A stretch of DNA of 64,000 bases, from positions 124,001 to 188,000 of the forward strand of contig CANFOS010000005.1 of the NCBI GenBank assembly GCA_947448735.1, read 5' to 3'. Positions 55,454-64,000 of the stretch are shown piece by piece; position 1 is the first letter of the stretch, and the number at the start of each line of letters is the position of its first letter. The notes below the pieces were generated by a model that made no database searches, was not told the origin of the DNA, and saw only the letters and a program-made list of their open reading frames with translations. This DNA comes from Comamonadaceae bacterium (GTDB lineage: Bacteria; Pseudomonadota; Gammaproteobacteria; Burkholderiales; Burkholderiaceae_C). Position numbers and translations under genes: made by a program.

Positions 55454-57187
55454 TTGCAATCTTATAAAGGCCATCTGCTGATCAACACCGTGGTGCTTGG
55501 ACTGGGCGCTGCGTGGGTCATGCTTTGCGCCGCCCAAACCAGGCCCGACGCGGGGTCTTTGCTGTTCCCCAAGCCGCCAGCGCCCAGCGCAGAACCGCCC
55601 ACCGCCCCGCAGATTTTGCTTCCTGAACCTACCGCCGCACCAACTCAAAATGCTGCGCTTCGCATCACGCCCAGCGCATTTCGCTTCACCGGCAACATTT
55701 TGTATCCCGAGCCGGTGCTCGCAGCACTTTTGGTCGACTTTGTCGATCGGCCAACCGACCTGGCCGGGCTGGCTACTGCCGCAGCAAAAGTGGCGGCCTA
55801 CTACAGGTCCAATGGCTACCTGCTGACCGAAGCCTATTTGCCCGAGCAGTCCTTTGCCGCCGTGGGCGGAGCCGTCACGATTCGCGTGATCGAGGCAAAA
55901 ATAGGGCGCGCCTTTGTCAACCTAGACGGCATCGAAAAAGCCGCTGGCCGGCATTTTGTTGAAGAACTGGTCGCCAGTCATTTGAAAAATGGCGCTGACG
56001 TCACGGAATACCTGCTCGACAAACCCGTGCTGCTGCTGCGCGACTTGGCCGGGCATGACGCATCTGCCACGGTAGAGCCAGGCGACTCACTCGGCGAGGT
56101 CCATGTACGGGTGACTGCCAGCACCAAGGGGCTTTATGCCGATGGCTCAGTCATTGTGGACAACCACGGCGCCTCTGCGGCCGGGCCGGTGCGTGTGCTG
56201 GCTAGCGCCAATCTGAACAACTTCATGGGGCGGGGCGACACGCTGTCTGTGGCCGGGCAAATCAGTGATCAGCCGGGCACCAACCTGTACCGTTTTGCCT
56301 ATGTGCTGCCCGTCGGTGGCCAGGGCACGCGGCTCACTTTCAACACCGCCCGCCTGAACTATGCCTTGGGTCAACAGTTTGCGGCCCTGGGCGCGACGGG
56401 CAAGGCTGACATTTTGGGGCTGGGCGTTTCTGTCCCGTTGATCCGCAGCCGCAACGACAATTTATATGCACAAGTCAGTGCAGAGCAAAAACGCCTGACC
56501 GACGCTACCGCTAGCCCGGTGCAGAGCAGCGATCGCGAGATCAACTCTTTGCGTGCTGGCGTGACCGGCAACTTTACTGACAACCTGGCCGAGCGGCTGG
56601 GCTTGAACAGCTATGCGGCCAACATCACTTCAGGCCGGTTAAAGCTCAGCCCGGCCGAACTGGCGGTTGATCAAGGCGCAGGCGGCTTGCAAACCGCCGG
56701 GGTGTTCAGCAAAGTCAATCTGGACTACCAGCGGACCCAGTATCTGGCGGAGGCCTCCAGCCTCAATCTCCTGGGGCAGGCCCAGTGGGCCTCGAAAAAC
56801 TTGGGTTCCGCTGAAAAGCTGTCGCTGGGCGGGCCTAACGGCGTACGCGCCTATCCAGTTGGCGAGGGTGCGGGCGACTCGGGCACCCTTATCAGCCTCG
56901 AATACCGCTATCCCATGCCGGCCGCCCTGCTGCCTTTTGGCGAACCGCTCAAACTGGTCGCTTTTTATGACTATGGCCACGTTCGCCTCCATCAAAACGG
57001 GCCAGCTGTGCCTGGCGCAGCCAACAGCATGAGCCTGGGCGCGGTCGGTGTGGGCGCCATCCTGGGCCGCAGCGGCAGCTTCGTGATCAAAACGCATCTG
57101 GCCTGGCGCACCACCCGCAACCCCCCTTCTAACGGCGGCAACGACGCTGCCCCGCGCGCATGGCTGACTGCGCAATCCTGGTTCTGA
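55454..57187 (+). CDS. Two-partner secretion outer-membrane transporter (TpsB; ShlB/FhaC/HecB family)
   Basis: A 577-residue outer-membrane transporter. It starts at a TTG (55454) with a signal-like hydrophobic segment (LLINTVVLGLGAAWVMLCAA). A proline-rich stretch is followed by the POTRA domains (FRFTGNILYPEPVLAALL, YYRSNGYLLTEAYLPEQ). Then comes the 16-strand barrel with the family segment DNHGASAAGPVRVLASANLNNFMGRGD and the closing AWLTAQSWF ending in aromatic Phe. It exports the protein encoded 22 bp downstream. The TTG start is somewhat uncertain. Confidence 0.92.
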   Translation: MQSYKGHLLINTVVLGLGAAWVMLCAAQTRPDAGSLLFPKPPAPSAEPPTAPQILLPEPTAAPTQNAALRITPSAFRFTGNILYPEPVLAALLVDFVDRPTDLAGLATAAAKVAAYYRSNGYLLTEAYLPEQSFAAVGGAVTIRVIEAKIGRAFVNLDGIEKAAGRHFVEELVASHLKNGADVTEYLLDKPVLLLRDLAGHDASATVEPGDSLGEVHVRVTASTKGLYADGSVIVDNHGASAAGPVRVLASANLNNFMGRGDTLSVAGQISDQPGTNLYRFAYVLPVGGQGTRLTFNTARLNYALGQQFAALGATGKADILGLGVSVPLIRSRNDNLYAQVSAEQKRLTDATASPVQSSDREINSLRAGVTGNFTDNLAERLGLNSYAANITSGRLKLSPAELAVDQGAGGLQTAGVFSKVNLDYQRTQYLAEASSLNLLGQAQWASKNLGSAEKLSLGGPNGVRAYPVGEGAGDSGTLISLEYRYPMPAALLPFGEPLKLVAFYDYGHVRLHQNGPAVPGAANSMSLGAVGVGAILGRSGSFVIKTHLAWRTTRNPPSNGGNDAAPRAWLTAQSWF

Positions 57188-57209
57188 ATCGACAACCGTA
57201 TCCATCCTC

Positions 57210-60200
57210 ATGACCCTGCCCGCATCATTTACCTTACCGTCTCGTCGTGCCAGCCAGCGGGGCTATCGCGCCTGGTCTGTGCGCACCGTGGTGGTTCACC
57301 TGTCGCGCAAGCTAAAGGCGACCTACCGCATCCGGGGCGAGCGCTGCCTGTCCCGTTTGCTGACCACCCTGCTGGCGGCCATGCCGACCTGGGCGCTGGC
57401 AGACTTGCCAAGCGGACTGAATGTGGTCGCTGGGCAGGCGACAGCCAGCATGCCCAGCGCCAACAGCATGCGCATCAACCAGGCCACCGACAAAGCCGTG
57501 TTGAACTGGCAAAGCTTCAATATTGGCGCGTCTCAATCGGTACAGTTTGTGCAGCCCGCTACAACGTCTGTCGCGCTCAACCGGATTGTGGGCAACCAAG
57601 CCTCGTCGATTTATGGGTCTCTGAGCGCCAACGGACAGGTGTTCCTTGTCAACCCGTCGGGCGTCATGTTTGCGCCCGGCGCGCAAGTCAATGTGGGCGG
57701 CCTGGTGGCGTCCAGCCTGGCCATCGGCAACGAAGACTTCATGGCCGGGCGCTACACCTTCAGCGGCCAGGGCAGCGGCGCGGTCAGCAACCACGGCAAC
57801 ATCAACGCAGCCCGCGGCGGCTATGTGCTGCTTGCGGCTTCGCAGGTCAACAACACTGGTGCCATCTCTGCAGATGCCGGCGCCATTGGCTTGGCGGCAG
57901 GCTCGCGCGTGACGCTGGACGCGGCTGGCGTGGGGTTGGTCCGATTTTCAGTCGATGCGGCTGCTGCCAATGCGGCCATTGCCAACAGCGGCAGCATTGT
58001 CGCCAACGGCGGCCAGGTGGCCGTGCTGGCCAGCGCGGTGGGCGACGCATTGGCCACCGTCATCAACCAGACCGGCGTGATTCGCGCTGATTCAGCGGTT
58101 GAACGCAACGGCATGATTGTGCTGAGCGGCGGCGCCAGCGGTGTGGTCAGGCTTTCAGGTGCGCTGTCAGCAACTGGCACTGCGCCAGGTCAAACGGGTG
58201 GCACGGTACAGGTGCTGGGCGACAAGGTTTTGCTTGCGCCGGGAGCCAGCATCGATGCCTCCGGCCACAGCGGTGGCGGTACCGTGCTGGTCGGCGGTGA
58301 CTACCAAGGCAGCAACGCCAGTGTGCAAAACGCATCCCGCGTGTATGTGGCGTCGGACACGAGCTTGAACGCCGACGCGACCGGCCATGGCAATGGCGGC
58401 AAGGTGGTGGTGTGGGCTGATGGCGACACCCGTTTCGCAGGCAGCATCAGCGCACGCGGTGGTGCGCAGGGTGGCAATGGCGGTTTTGTCGAGGTCTCAG
58501 GCAAGCAGAACCTGGACATGCAGGGGCAAATCGATGTGGCGGCGCCGCAAGGAACGGGCGGCAACGTGCTGCTGGATCCGAAAAATATTGTCCTCAGCAC
58601 CACTGCAAACAACCCTAGGGCCGTTACAAACCAAAATTTAAATACGCCAGACCTGGCTTTTGCAGATGCGCCTGCGTCGGGCACTTACACCGTCAACATT
58701 GCATCGGTTACCGGCTTTAACGAATTGTTCCTGCAAGCGACGAACAACATCACCGTCAGCAGCGCAGTCGCCATGGGCGCGGGTAACAGCATCCGTCTGG
58801 AGGCCAACAACGATATTGCCGTCAATGCAGGCATCAGCGTCACAGGCGCGGGCAGCATTAACTTGCGGGCTGATGCCGACAGCAGTGGCGCAGGTAGTTT
58901 GACGCTGACCTCTGCCCTGTCTGCGCAAGCAGGTGGTATCACCCTTCGCGGCGCCAGCGTGACAGGCACGGGAACCACCAGCACCATCAGTTCCACCGGC
59001 GCAGCCAACAGCAATGCCGGCAATATCAGCATCACGGCAGATACAGGTGGCGTAGCGCTGGCGGCGGGCGTGACCGCCAATGGCGGCACCACCACAAGCG
59101 TCGGGCGCAACGCTGGCAATGTCACCATCACCGCTAAGACCGGCATCGCTACCGCGGCCATCACAGCTTCTGGCACCGCGGGCGCAGCAGGCAACAACAA
59201 CGGCGGCGCGGCAGGGGTTATCAGCCTCACGAACAACACGTCCGGCGACATCACCACCACGGGAGCGCTGACGTCACAAACAGGCAACGCAACCGGCACA
59301 GGCTTGGGCGGCACGGCAGGCAGCATCAGCGTGACCAACAACGCCAGCGGCGGCAACGTCACGACAGCGGCGCTGACCACCCTGGGCGGCACCAAAGGCG
59401 CGGGCGGCAATATCACGGTCAGTGCGGCAGGCGCAGGCGAGCTCAAAACGAACGGCGCAGCCATCACCTCATCAGGCGGCGGGGGTTTGACAAGTGCGGG
59501 GGCCAACGCAGGCAACATCACCTTGACCGGCGGCACCGTCACTTTGGGCGCCAGCGTGCTGACCGCCTCAGGCGGCAATGGCAACGGGACCAGCTTTGCA
59601 GGCGGCAACGGCGGCGCTATCAGCGTGACCAGCAACCAAGGCGGTATGACAGCTACCAACACAGGAGCTATCAGAGCCAACGGCGGAGCAGCCTCAGGCA
59701 CAGCAGCAGCAGGCGGCGCAGCAGGCACCATCACGGTGACCAACGCCGCAGCCAGCACAGGAGCCATCAATCTTGCAGGCACACTCATCGCCCGCACCGG
59801 CGCATCCGTTGGCACCACAGCCGCGTTAGCCGCTGGCAGCATCACTGTCAACAACAACGCAACAGCCCGCACGGCTACCACACTTGGCGCGCTCTCAACC
59901 GAAGGCAACGCCAACGGCAATGGAGGCCAGGTCAACATCACCGCCACGGGAACGGTGGCTTTTGGGGGCGCTTTAGCGAACAACGGCACCGGCGGTACGC
60001 AGCGTGGTGATGTAACGATTCTGGCGGGCGATGCCATCACCCAGACCGGCGCCATTGTGACCCGCAATCTGAGCGCAAGAACAGCCAAGGATGGAGGCGC
60101 GGCGATCACCTTGACCAACACTGGCAACGATGCAGAAACGGTCAATTTGCAGGCCCGTAACGGTTCGGTCGCAGCGGTAGGCACTGCCAACGCTAACGTA

Positions 60201-61250
60201 GCCATCAGCTACACCGACGCCAACGCAGTGGTCATCTCTGGCATCAACAACGGCACCAGCGGTACAGCGGGTGCCGTCACACTCCTGGCAGGCGGCGCGA
60301 TCACACAAACGGGCGCCATCAAGGCATCCACCTTGACGGCCACAACGGCAAATGCTGCAGGTGCCGCCATCACTTTGAGCAATACAGGCAATGACGTGGC
60401 CACGGTCAATTTGCAGGCCCGTGCCGGCACGGTCGCAGCTGTCGGTGCGGCCAACGCTAACGCAGCCATCAGCTATACCGACGCCAACGGGTTCGCGATA
60501 TCCGGTATCGCCACCACCGGCAACGTCACCCTGACGGCCACTGGTCAGGTCACGCAATCAGGTGCCATCACAGCAACGGGCCTTGCACTGATCGGCACGG
60601 GCGGCGCTTACACACTGAATCAAGCCGGCAACGCGATCACCACATTGGCAGCCAATACCGGCAGCATCAACTACAAACAAAGTGGTGCGCTTGCAGTGGG
60701 TACGGTTGGCGCCGTCGCGGGCGTGACTACAACAGGTACCACGCAGATCGAGACCACAGACGCTGATGCCCATCTGACCCTGGACAACGCCGTGACTTCT
60801 GGTGCTACCGGCGATGCCATTATTCTGAAGGCCGGCAGCGACAATGCAGCCGGGGTGGGCACTGGCGGCCAGCTGATCAACAACGTTGGCCCTGGCGGTA
60901 TCGTGGCGTCTTCTGGCCGCTACCTGGCTTACAGCGGCGACCCTGGCAGCACCTTAGAGGGCATGGAAGGCTATGCTGAACGCTACAACGCCGACGCGAC
61001 TTTTGTTCCAGAGGGGACAGCCAGCAACTTTGTGTACCGCATGGCAGCACCTGCCCAGGACATCATTGCGGGGACAGGCAGCAAGGCTTACGATGCAGGC
61101 GCACTTACTGTCGCTTCAACCGCGGTACTGCTGGCCGTCAACCGGCAGCGGGATCGTGACCAGCGTTGCACCGTGACGTCAGGCGGCGGCAGTAGCAGTA
61201 CGGCGAGTGGCAATACCCAGATCCTGAGCAGCGACCAGAGTTGTGACTGA
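57210..61250 (+). CDS. Two-partner secretion exoprotein (TpsA; filamentous-hemagglutinin-like adhesin)
   Basis: A 1346-residue secreted protein. Residues 1-62 are an extended signal peptide region (RTVVVHLSRKLKATYRIRG, then a hydrophobic core ending AMPTWALA). Residues 63 to about 330 form the TPS secretion domain (LNVVAGQATASM, NWQSFNIGASQSVQFVQP, NRIVGNQASSIYGSLSANGQVFLVNPSGVMFAPGA). The rest is a long beta-helix rich in Gly, Thr, Asn and Ala. Two tandem 87-residue units occur near residues 965-1120. The C-terminal part has an MBG-like AYDAG segment, then a short polar tail with two cysteines. No toxin domain is seen, so an adhesin or matrix role is the simplest reading. Confidence 0.9.
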   Translation: MTLPASFTLPSRRASQRGYRAWSVRTVVVHLSRKLKATYRIRGERCLSRLLTTLLAAMPTWALADLPSGLNVVAGQATASMPSANSMRINQATDKAVLNWQSFNIGASQSVQFVQPATTSVALNRIVGNQASSIYGSLSANGQVFLVNPSGVMFAPGAQVNVGGLVASSLAIGNEDFMAGRYTFSGQGSGAVSNHGNINAARGGYVLLAASQVNNTGAISADAGAIGLAAGSRVTLDAAGVGLVRFSVDAAAANAAIANSGSIVANGGQVAVLASAVGDALATVINQTGVIRADSAVERNGMIVLSGGASGVVRLSGALSATGTAPGQTGGTVQVLGDKVLLAPGASIDASGHSGGGTVLVGGDYQGSNASVQNASRVYVASDTSLNADATGHGNGGKVVVWADGDTRFAGSISARGGAQGGNGGFVEVSGKQNLDMQGQIDVAAPQGTGGNVLLDPKNIVLSTTANNPRAVTNQNLNTPDLAFADAPASGTYTVNIASVTGFNELFLQATNNITVSSAVAMGAGNSIRLEANNDIAVNAGISVTGAGSINLRADADSSGAGSLTLTSALSAQAGGITLRGASVTGTGTTSTISSTGAANSNAGNISITADTGGVALAAGVTANGGTTTSVGRNAGNVTITAKTGIATAAITASGTAGAAGNNNGGAAGVISLTNNTSGDITTTGALTSQTGNATGTGLGGTAGSISVTNNASGGNVTTAALTTLGGTKGAGGNITVSAAGAGELKTNGAAITSSGGGGLTSAGANAGNITLTGGTVTLGASVLTASGGNGNGTSFAGGNGGAISVTSNQGGMTATNTGAIRANGGAASGTAAAGGAAGTITVTNAAASTGAINLAGTLIARTGASVGTTAALAAGSITVNNNATARTATTLGALSTEGNANGNGGQVNITATGTVAFGGALANNGTGGTQRGDVTILAGDAITQTGAIVTRNLSARTAKDGGAAITLTNTGNDAETVNLQARNGSVAAVGTANANVAISYTDANAVVISGINNGTSGTAGAVTLLAGGAITQTGAIKASTLTATTANAAGAAITLSNTGNDVATVNLQARAGTVAAVGAANANAAISYTDANGFAISGIATTGNVTLTATGQVTQSGAITATGLALIGTGGAYTLNQAGNAITTLAANTGSINYKQSGALAVGTVGAVAGVTTTGTTQIETTDADAHLTLDNAVTSGATGDAIILKAGSDNAAGVGTGGQLINNVGPGGIVASSGRYLAYSGDPGSTLEGMEGYAERYNADATFVPEGTASNFVYRMAAPAQDIIAGTGSKAYDAGALTVASTAVLLAVNRQRDRDQRCTVTSGGGSSSTASGNTQILSSDQSCD
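60103..60600 (+). repeat. Two tandem 87-codon units inside the TpsA gene
   Basis: Unit 1 begins at 60103 and unit 2 at 60364 (261-bp period). Both encode an ITL-T/S-NTGND start, then TVNLQAR, ANVAISYTDAN or ANAAISYTDAN, and end in QTGAI or QSGAI. The second is shorter at its end. Confidence 0.75.
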
Positions 61251-61260
61251 TTGCCCAGTT

Positions 61261-62487
61261 CTAGATCGTGAAAGGCAATGAGCTGGTTTTGATGCGCAAG
61301 GGCACACGGGTCGACGCATAGGGCACGCTGGCCTGACTCAAAATAGTGGCGGCAACAGTTTTGGCCTGCCGGCCAATCGGCTCAATGTAGCGGCTCACCT
61401 GGCCGTTGATGGCGATACAGTCACCCAGCGCGTGAATGCCTGCAACGCTGGTGGCCAGTGTGTCGGCATGCACGTCGATGCCGTTGTTCCATGCCAGCCC
61501 AGCGCTCGCGGCCAGCTGGTTTGGTGTTTGCAAACCCATGGCCAAAACAATCTGGTCGACGACCCATGTCTTGCCGTCCTCCAGGGTAATGTGCTTTTCG
61601 CCCCGCAAACCCATGGCCTGAATTTGTTTGACACCCGCCCCACCCACGAAGGTCAGGGGCAGCGCCTTCCAGGCGTCCAGCAGTTGCTGTGACTGCTGTG
61701 CCTGCAACGTAGCGGCCAACGGCCTGTCTGCCACATCCATCAGCGTGACGCTATGCCCCGCCAAGGCCAGATCATTGGCCAGCTCGCAGCCTATCAAGCC
61801 CGCGCCGACGATCGCAACACGCTGCTTTATGTCGCCCAGCGCTCTGCAAAACTTCGCATAAGCCTGCAAGTGGTTGATGCGCCAGCACAGCGCTGACGGG
61901 AATTGCGGCAGCGACCGGGCCTGGGCACCATGGGCCAGTACCAGATGTTGGTAACGCAAGGTGCCCCTGCTGGTGCGCAACTGGCGGCTCGACGGCGTGA
62001 TGCGAATCGCTTCTGTGTGTGCCAGCAGCTTGATGTTCAGCCGCTGCGCTGCGACGGCGCCTTTTTCGCGCGGCAGTTTGTCAAGCGCAATGCCCCGCGC
62101 CATCGCCACTGACAGCAAGGGCTTGTCATACACGTCTGCGTTGCATGAGGTCACCAGCGTAATTGGCATGGTGGCGTCCTGTGCCCGCAGGGCCTGTGCC
62201 ATTTGCCAGCCCGCACGGCCAGCACCGACGATGACGGTGCCCGCAGCGCGCTTGGCGCGCACCGCGCCGCCAGCCGTCACTGGCCGACGTGCCCGTTGCA
62301 CCGTTTCTTCAACATAGGGCTCAAAGTCTGCCTTGGTCACGCCGCAAAGCGGACAGGCCCAGTCTTCAGGAATGTCGGCAAAACGAGTCCCGGCAGGCAG
62401 GCCACTGTCTTCATCGCCTTTGCGCTCGTCATAAATCAGACCACAAGCCTTGCAGATGAAAAGCGACCAAGCGGCGGTCGTGTTCAC
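61261..62487 (-). CDS. Rubredoxin fused to FAD-dependent NAD(P)H:rubredoxin oxidoreductase
   Basis: A 408-residue electron-transfer fusion. Residues 8-55 are a rubredoxin with the four iron ligands C12, C15, C45 and C48 (CKACG, CPLCG). A linker of about 30 residues is followed by an FAD-dependent reductase with the FAD loop [17 protein letters not shown], the second dinucleotide loop [22 protein letters not shown], and [13 protein letters not shown] near the C-terminus. It would deliver electrons from NAD(P)H directly to its own rubredoxin for an oxidative or detoxifying partner. It overlaps the following acyl-CoA dehydrogenase-family gene by 4 bp, which may encode that partner. Confidence 0.92.
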   Translation of the reverse strand: MNTTAAWSLFICKACGLIYDERKGDEDSGLPAGTRFADIPEDWACPLCGVTKADFEPYVEETVQRARRPVTAGGAVRAKRAAGTVIVGAGRAGWQMAQALRAQDATMPITLVTSCNADVYDKPLLSVAMARGIALDKLPREKGAVAAQRLNIKLLAHTEAIRITPSSRQLRTSRGTLRYQHLVLAHGAQARSLPQFPSALCWRINHLQAYAKFCRALGDIKQRVAIVGAGLIGCELANDLALAGHSVTLMDVADRPLAATLQAQQSQQLLDAWKALPLTFVGGAGVKQIQAMGLRGEKHITLEDGKTWVVDQIVLAMGLQTPNQLAASAGLAWNNGIDVHADTLATSVAGIHALGDCIAINGQVSRYIEPIGRQAKTVAATILSQASVPYASTRVPLRIKTSSLPFTI

Positions 62488-63635
62488 GCGGGCAACTCCT
62501 CAGCCGACAAACGCGCGATTTCTTTGCGCAGGTGCTTGATGGCCGGCGTGACAATCGCCACAAAATGCGATTCGCGCACGCGGCGCTGTACTTCTGACGT
62601 CATCAAGTAACCGCGCGCACCCTGGTGCAGCAAGGCCGATTGCGCCGCGCGCAAAGCCAGTTCAGAGGCATGGGCGCGAGCGTCCAGCACATCAATGATG
62701 AATTGCTTGTCGGTACCAAACGGTGTTTTGGCCAGCTGCATGATGCGTGCGGTCAGCTCGTCCAGCTCCGCTTGCAGGTCGTCGGGCCGGTCTTCCAAGA
62801 ACTCGTTGACGTGGCCGAGTTGCCGCTCGACGGTCCACATCGAATCAATCGCACCTTGCGCCACACCCAGTCCCATGCCGGTTTGCAACAAGATGAAGGC
62901 CGCGCGAATGCGGCCGATGAAGGGTCGCACCGGGTCAGCAATGATTTCGTTTGCGCCTACAAAGTAATCCGTCAATCGCACCGCCCAGGTGTTGGTGCCC
63001 TCCATCGCTGAGAACGACGGGCAGTCACGCAGCGCCACGCCCGGTGCGTCGCAGCGGACCAAAAACATGATTTCGCTGCTGACCACACCACCCACGGCGA
63101 TGTCGGCTACCGCACCAAAATAATGGTCAGGCCCCAGGTTGCTGACCCACGGCAGCGTCCCATTGACGAGGTAGCCGCCATCTACTTTTTTGGCATGCAG
63201 CAAGAAGGTTTCAATGCCGGCAAAGGTTTTCATCGGGTTTGACATGCCCGTGGCACCCAGCGTCAGCCCGTTACCGTGGTCAGCCAGGGCCTGGCCCATC
63301 AGCGCCGGGTTGCCCGACTGCTCCATGTAGACGCCGCACACGTCATGGCACCAGACCATAAAGCCGGTTGCGCCGCACACACGCGACACCTCGCTCATGG
63401 CGGCAATGGCCAGGCCGTAGTCGGCAGGCTTGCCGGGTTCGGCCATGTGTGCCTTGAGTGCACCGAGTTCTCCCAGCCTGTGCAAGATCGACTTGGGGTA
63501 AATGCCGCGTCGGTCGATGTCGTCAGCCAGCTCGGCCAGTGGGCCTGTGGCCAATTCACGCACCGCTTTGATCAGATCAACGTCTTGCGCCAAGTCGGTT
63601 TTTGGGCGCGTCATGGGACGTTCTTGCACTTCCAT
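62484..63635 (-). CDS. Acyl-CoA dehydrogenase-family flavoprotein
   Basis: A 383-residue protein of the acyl-CoA dehydrogenase fold: N-terminal helical domain ([32 protein letters not shown]), middle beta domain ([50 protein letters not shown]) and C-terminal helices. The usual catalytic Glu cannot be placed with confidence. The fold also covers flavin monooxygenases of the DszC/SfnB kind. Given the rubredoxin-reductase fusion that overlaps it by 4 bp, an oxygenase-like or sulfur-compound role is possible. No acyl-CoA pathway genes are beside it. Confidence 0.82.
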   Translation of the reverse strand: MEVQERPMTRPKTDLAQDVDLIKAVRELATGPLAELADDIDRRGIYPKSILHRLGELGALKAHMAEPGKPADYGLAIAAMSEVSRVCGATGFMVWCHDVCGVYMEQSGNPALMGQALADHGNGLTLGATGMSNPMKTFAGIETFLLHAKKVDGGYLVNGTLPWVSNLGPDHYFGAVADIAVGGVVSSEIMFLVRCDAPGVALRDCPSFSAMEGTNTWAVRLTDYFVGANEIIADPVRPFIGRIRAAFILLQTGMGLGVAQGAIDSMWTVERQLGHVNEFLEDRPDDLQAELDELTARIMQLAKTPFGTDKQFIIDVLDARAHASELALRAAQSALLHQGARGYLMTSEVQRRVRESHFVAIVTPAIKHLRKEIARLSAEELPA

Positions 63636-63655
63636 ACCAGCTCCTGTTGTGTGCT

Positions 63656-64000
63656 TCAGGCCAAGCTGATTTCAAAAGGAATCGGGTTGCGCATGCTGTT
63701 GGCAACGGGCGAGTAAAAGTTGGCGTGCTGCACGATCTCGTCCAGCACCTCGCGGCTCGCGTCGCCTTCGACCAGCACCTTCACGCGAATCGCCTGAAAG
63801 CCCATGTCTGGTGCGAGCTTGGGCGCACCGCCTGCCCCCCAGGCTGCCGGGTTGCCGATGTCGCCCTCCATGAAAATTTCCAGCTTGGTCAGCCGGACTT
63901 TTTTCCAGGTGGCCACCGCCGTGATGCCCACAGCCAGACAGCCGCCCAGGCCTGACAGCACAATCTCGCCGGGTGCTGGCGCGGTGTCTTCGCCAAACAG
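63656..64000 (-). CDS. OsmC-family protein (N-terminal part outside the window)
   Basis: The frame is open to the window edge and stops at 63656, giving at least 115 residues. APGEIVLSGLGGCLAVGITAVATWKKV contains the first conserved Cys of OsmC/Ohr proteins; the C-terminal half ends FYSPVANSMRNPIPFEISLA without a clear second Cys. OsmC proteins reduce organic peroxides by a Cys pair, so a single-Cys member may act differently. It is the first visible gene of the minus-strand run with the acyl-CoA dehydrogenase-family gene 20 bp downstream. Confidence 0.88.
   Translation of the reverse strand: MFGEDTAPAPGEIVLSGLGGCLAVGITAVATWKKVRLTKLEIFMEGDIGNPAAWGAGGAPKLAPDMGFQAIRVKVLVEGDASREVLDEIVQHANFYSPVANSMRNPIPFEISLA

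Noticed and set aside
58685..60205. 506-residue minus-strand frame opposite the TpsA gene
   Set aside because: Val/Pro/Ala-rich antisense of a repetitive Gly/Thr/Ala/Asn beta-helix; no domain of its own.

Overview
The window looks like a chromosomal segment next to the replication origin of a GC-rich betaproteobacterium (Burkholderiales, most likely Comamonadaceae of the Polaromonas/Rhodoferax/Variovorax kind). The reasons are the dnaN-gyrB start, the mnmG-rsmG-lysE-parA block, an RBBP9-type hydrolase next to parB, the lptD-surA-rsmA run, high GC at third codon positions, and two dispersed repeat types that I recall from that family. The genus is inference.

Layout. 0-7.5 kb holds the end of dnaN, gyrB, a DUF3297 gene and, on the minus strand, mnmG-rsmG-LysE-parA with two parS sites inside rsmG and mnmG. 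7.5-10.2 kb holds a VapC-type toxin with a Phd-type antitoxin directly upstream of mnmG, an orphan Bug/TctC solute-binding protein and a secreted hydrolase. 10.2-11.2 kb has no intact gene, two copies of a dispersed repeat and one coding-like remnant. 11.2-34.9 kb is a one-direction array of 21 genes, tightly packed and often overlapping: a PDR-type reductase, two Rieske oxygenase alpha/beta pairs, three acyl-CoA ligases, a Cys-less thiolase-like protein, a DUF35-SDR fusion, a cyclase-family hydrolase, an SDR, two tandem Liv-type binding proteins with permeases (one fused to its ATPase) and a second ATPase, an octopine/nopaline-type dehydrogenase, a 3-hydroxyacyl-CoA dehydrogenase, an alpha/beta hydrolase and a second, Cys-containing thiolase. 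It looks like an uptake plus CoA-dependent catabolic pathway for an aromatic or other cyclic acid, but it has no ring-cleavage dioxygenase and no regulator. I could not assign a substrate.

35.0-39.6 kb is a small accessory island: a Fic protein, a lower-GC nuclease-helicase (DUF2075 type), a broken XRE gene and a TumE/TumA-type toxin-antitoxin pair with a palindrome over its promoter. 39.7-43.3 kb holds a PHB-depolymerase-family esterase, a thioredoxin-fold-like protein, a TetR regulator and a metallophosphoesterase. 43.4-51.1 kb returns to housekeeping: parB, RBBP9 hydrolase, amgK-like kinase with an in-frame repeat insertion, then lptD-surA-rsmA. 51.4-52.4 kb is a secreted RNase with a barstar-type inhibitor, followed by maeB. 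55.4-61.3 kb is a two-partner secretion pair (TpsB, TpsA). The window ends with a rubredoxin-reductase fusion, an acyl-CoA dehydrogenase-family protein and a partial OsmC protein.

The points most worth following up are the 24-kb catabolic array; inside it the predicted aldolase-like pair (thiolase fold without its cysteine plus a DUF35 protein fused to a degenerate SDR); and the roughly 40-kb separation of parA/parS from parB.
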